5,628 bases of DNA from JANYLN01 sp041687575. Lineage in GTDB: Bacteria > Planctomycetota > Phycisphaerae > UBA1845 > JANYLN01. Shown here one piece after another: positions 4,520 through 5,628 of the stretch; positions within the stretch are counted from its first letter, which is position 1, and each line of letters begins with the position of its first letter. Made by a program: the position numbers and the translations under genes. Below the pieces are notes generated by a model, which was not told the DNA's origin, did not search any database, and saw nothing but the letters and a program-made list of their open reading frames with translations. Location: the NCBI GenBank assembly GCA_041687575.1, contig JAWLBS010000326.1, forward strand, positions 1 through 5,628, given 5' to 3'.

Positions 4520-5628
4520 ATGCATGACGAACCCGCCGGCCGGCCGCGCGATCCGCGCAGACGAAACGGCGCAAGAGGCTCCAGCCTGGGGATCCTCTCG
4601 CTGGTCCTGCTGTTGCTGCTGGCCTGGTACATCGCCCCGCCGCTGGTGGCGCGGATCAGCTACTCGATCGCCAAAGGCCAGGCCCGCGCCGACCGCGAAT
4701 ACCTCGCCGAACTGCCCGCCTCGCCCGACGTGTTCACCCGCGTCGCCCGCAGCATCGAGCCGGCCGTCGTCGAGGTGCAGACCAGCCGCCGCGTCGCGCA
4801 GCACGGCCGGGGCGACTACTGGCAGCGCTTCTTCGGCGACGGCGGCCTTCCGCCCGGCTACGCCACGCCGCCGCGGGAGCAGATCCAGCGCGGCCTGGGC
4901 AGCGGCGTGATCGTCGACGCCGACAATGGCTATGTCATCACGAACTACCACGTGGTGGCCGGGGCCGACCGGATCGCTGTCGCCCTGGCCGACGGGCGGA
5001 TCGTGCTGGCCGAGTGGATGCGGGGCGACCCGCCGACCGACCTGGCACTGCTGAAGATCCCGACCGACAACCTGATGGCCGCCCCGCTGGGCGATTCCGA
5101 CGCCGTCGTGGTCGGCGACTGGGTGCTGGCTGTCGGCGCGCCCGAGGGGCTGGCCAAGACGGTCACCGCGGGCATCATCTCCGCCAAGGGCCGCACGACC
5201 GGCGACATGGAGAGCTACCAGGACTTCCTCCAGACCGACGCGGCGATCAACCCGGGCAACTCCGGCGGGCCGCTGGTCAACCTCCGCGGCCAGGTGATCG
5301 GCATCAACACCGCGATCGTCTCGCCGACCGGCGCCAACGCCGGCATAGGCCTGGCGATCCCGACCGAGATCGTCCGCTACGTCATGGCCCAGCTGATCGA
5401 AAAGGGCGAGGTGACGCGGGGCTACATCGGCGTGACGCTCCAGGCTGTCAGGCCCGCGCTGGCGCGGAGCTTCGACCTGCCCTCGACCGACGGGGCGCTG
5501 ATCGCCGACGTCGTGCCGGGCGGTCCGGCGGCCGAGGCCGGCCTGCAGCCCGGCGACTTCGTCGTCGCGATCAACGGCGACGACATCAACAGCATCAACG
5601 ACCTGCGCAACAAGGTGGCCGGCGTCAC
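4520..5628 (+). CDS. Membrane-anchored HtrA/Deg-family serine protease with PDZ domain, C-terminus missing
   Basis: The first 369 residues are present; the frame is open to the right edge. An Arg-rich N-terminus (residues 8-19) precedes a hydrophobic segment (about 24-45), which predicts a signal anchor with the protease outside the inner membrane. The chymotrypsin-like domain has the full HtrA triad: His144 in ITNYHVVAGAD, Asp174 in PTDLALLKI, and Ser248 in NPGNSGGPLV. IGLAIP (276-281) is the usual end of the protease domain. A PDZ domain begins near GYIGVTLQ (301-308) and includes GGPAAEAGLQPGD (334-346). The family degrades or refolds misfolded envelope proteins. Residues 96-125 form an insertion rich in Gly, Pro and aromatics, in the position of the LA loop. 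The ATG at 4520 is chosen because GGAG lies 9 nt upstream and it gives the basic tail plus anchor; the ATG at 4524 is out of frame. One or two PDZ domains are expected in full. Confidence 0.93.
   Translation, partial: MHDEPAGRPRDPRRRNGARGSSLGILSLVLLLLLAWYIAPPLVARISYSIAKGQARADREYLAELPASPDVFTRVARSIEPAVVEVQTSRRVAQHGRGDYWQRFFGDGGLPPGYATPPREQIQRGLGSGVIVDADNGYVITNYHVVAGADRIAVALADGRIVLAEWMRGDPPTDLALLKIPTDNLMAAPLGDSDAVVVGDWVLAVGAPEGLAKTVTAGIISAKGRTTGDMESYQDFLQTDAAINPGNSGGPLVNLRGQVIGINTAIVSPTGANAGIGLAIPTEIVRYVMAQLIEKGEVTRGYIGVTLQAVRPALARSFDLPSTDGALIADVVPGGPAAEAGLQPGDFVVAINGDDINSINDLRNKVAGV

Noticed and set aside
4515..4910. Plus-strand 131-codon frame starting at GTG 4515
   Set aside because: It is out of frame with the protease. 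The frame from ATG 4520 carries the anchor, the triad and the PDZ start.
4244..4951. Minus-strand 235-codon frame across the repeat region and the protease gene start
   Set aside because: It is antisense to the HtrA catalytic domain and runs through repeats; no motif.

Overview
The window is high-GC bacterial DNA. It carries a glycosidase-like gene, a creatininase-family gene, two uroporphyrinogen-decarboxylase-superfamily (URO-D) genes and an HtrA-type protease, with palindromic repeats between genes. This mix resembles Planctomycetota (for example Phycisphaerae) or related PVC/metagenomic lineages, where large families of URO-D-like and creatininase-like proteins and short palindromic repeats are common. 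The assignment is an inference from gene content; no marker gene is present.

Layout. Positions 1-614 (minus) hold the N-terminal 204 residues of a five-bladed beta-propeller glycosidase-like protein (GH43/GH32 type) that runs off the left edge. A 100-bp divergent region with a 6+6 inverted repeat separates it from a plus-strand pair: a creatininase-family metallohydrolase (715-1428) and, 72 nt later, a 389-aa URO-D-superfamily protein (1501-2670). Converging on these is a second, dissimilar URO-D-superfamily gene on the minus strand (2791-3975). The 120 bp between the two convergent stop codons is densely structured and carries plus-strand sequence boxes resembling a compact cobalamin riboswitch. 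Positions 3976-4519 hold no gene. They contain a candidate promoter for the minus-strand URO-D gene, a REP-like block (three hairpins on an exact 25-bp period between two 32-bp direct repeats), a second dispersed 24-bp repeat pair, and an exact TATAAT box just before the last gene. That gene (4520 to the right edge) is a membrane-anchored HtrA/Deg serine protease with a complete catalytic triad and the start of a PDZ domain. It has no stop codon in the window.

How the genes may work together (inference). The glycosidase-like, creatininase-like and URO-D-like genes may form a small catabolic locus: glycan cleavage, amide or other C-N hydrolysis, and corrinoid-linked methyl-group chemistry of the MtaA/CmuA kind seen in non-heme URO-D relatives. 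Both URO-D proteins have altered versions of the His-x-Cys metal site of those methyltransferases, so their chemistry is open. The protease is an envelope quality-control gene and probably unrelated.

The most interesting lead is the possible cobalamin-responsive RNA at about 2677-2767. Its only downstream sequence is the antisense strand of a URO-D-like gene, an arrangement reminiscent of the B12-riboswitch-controlled antisense RNA of Listeria pocR.
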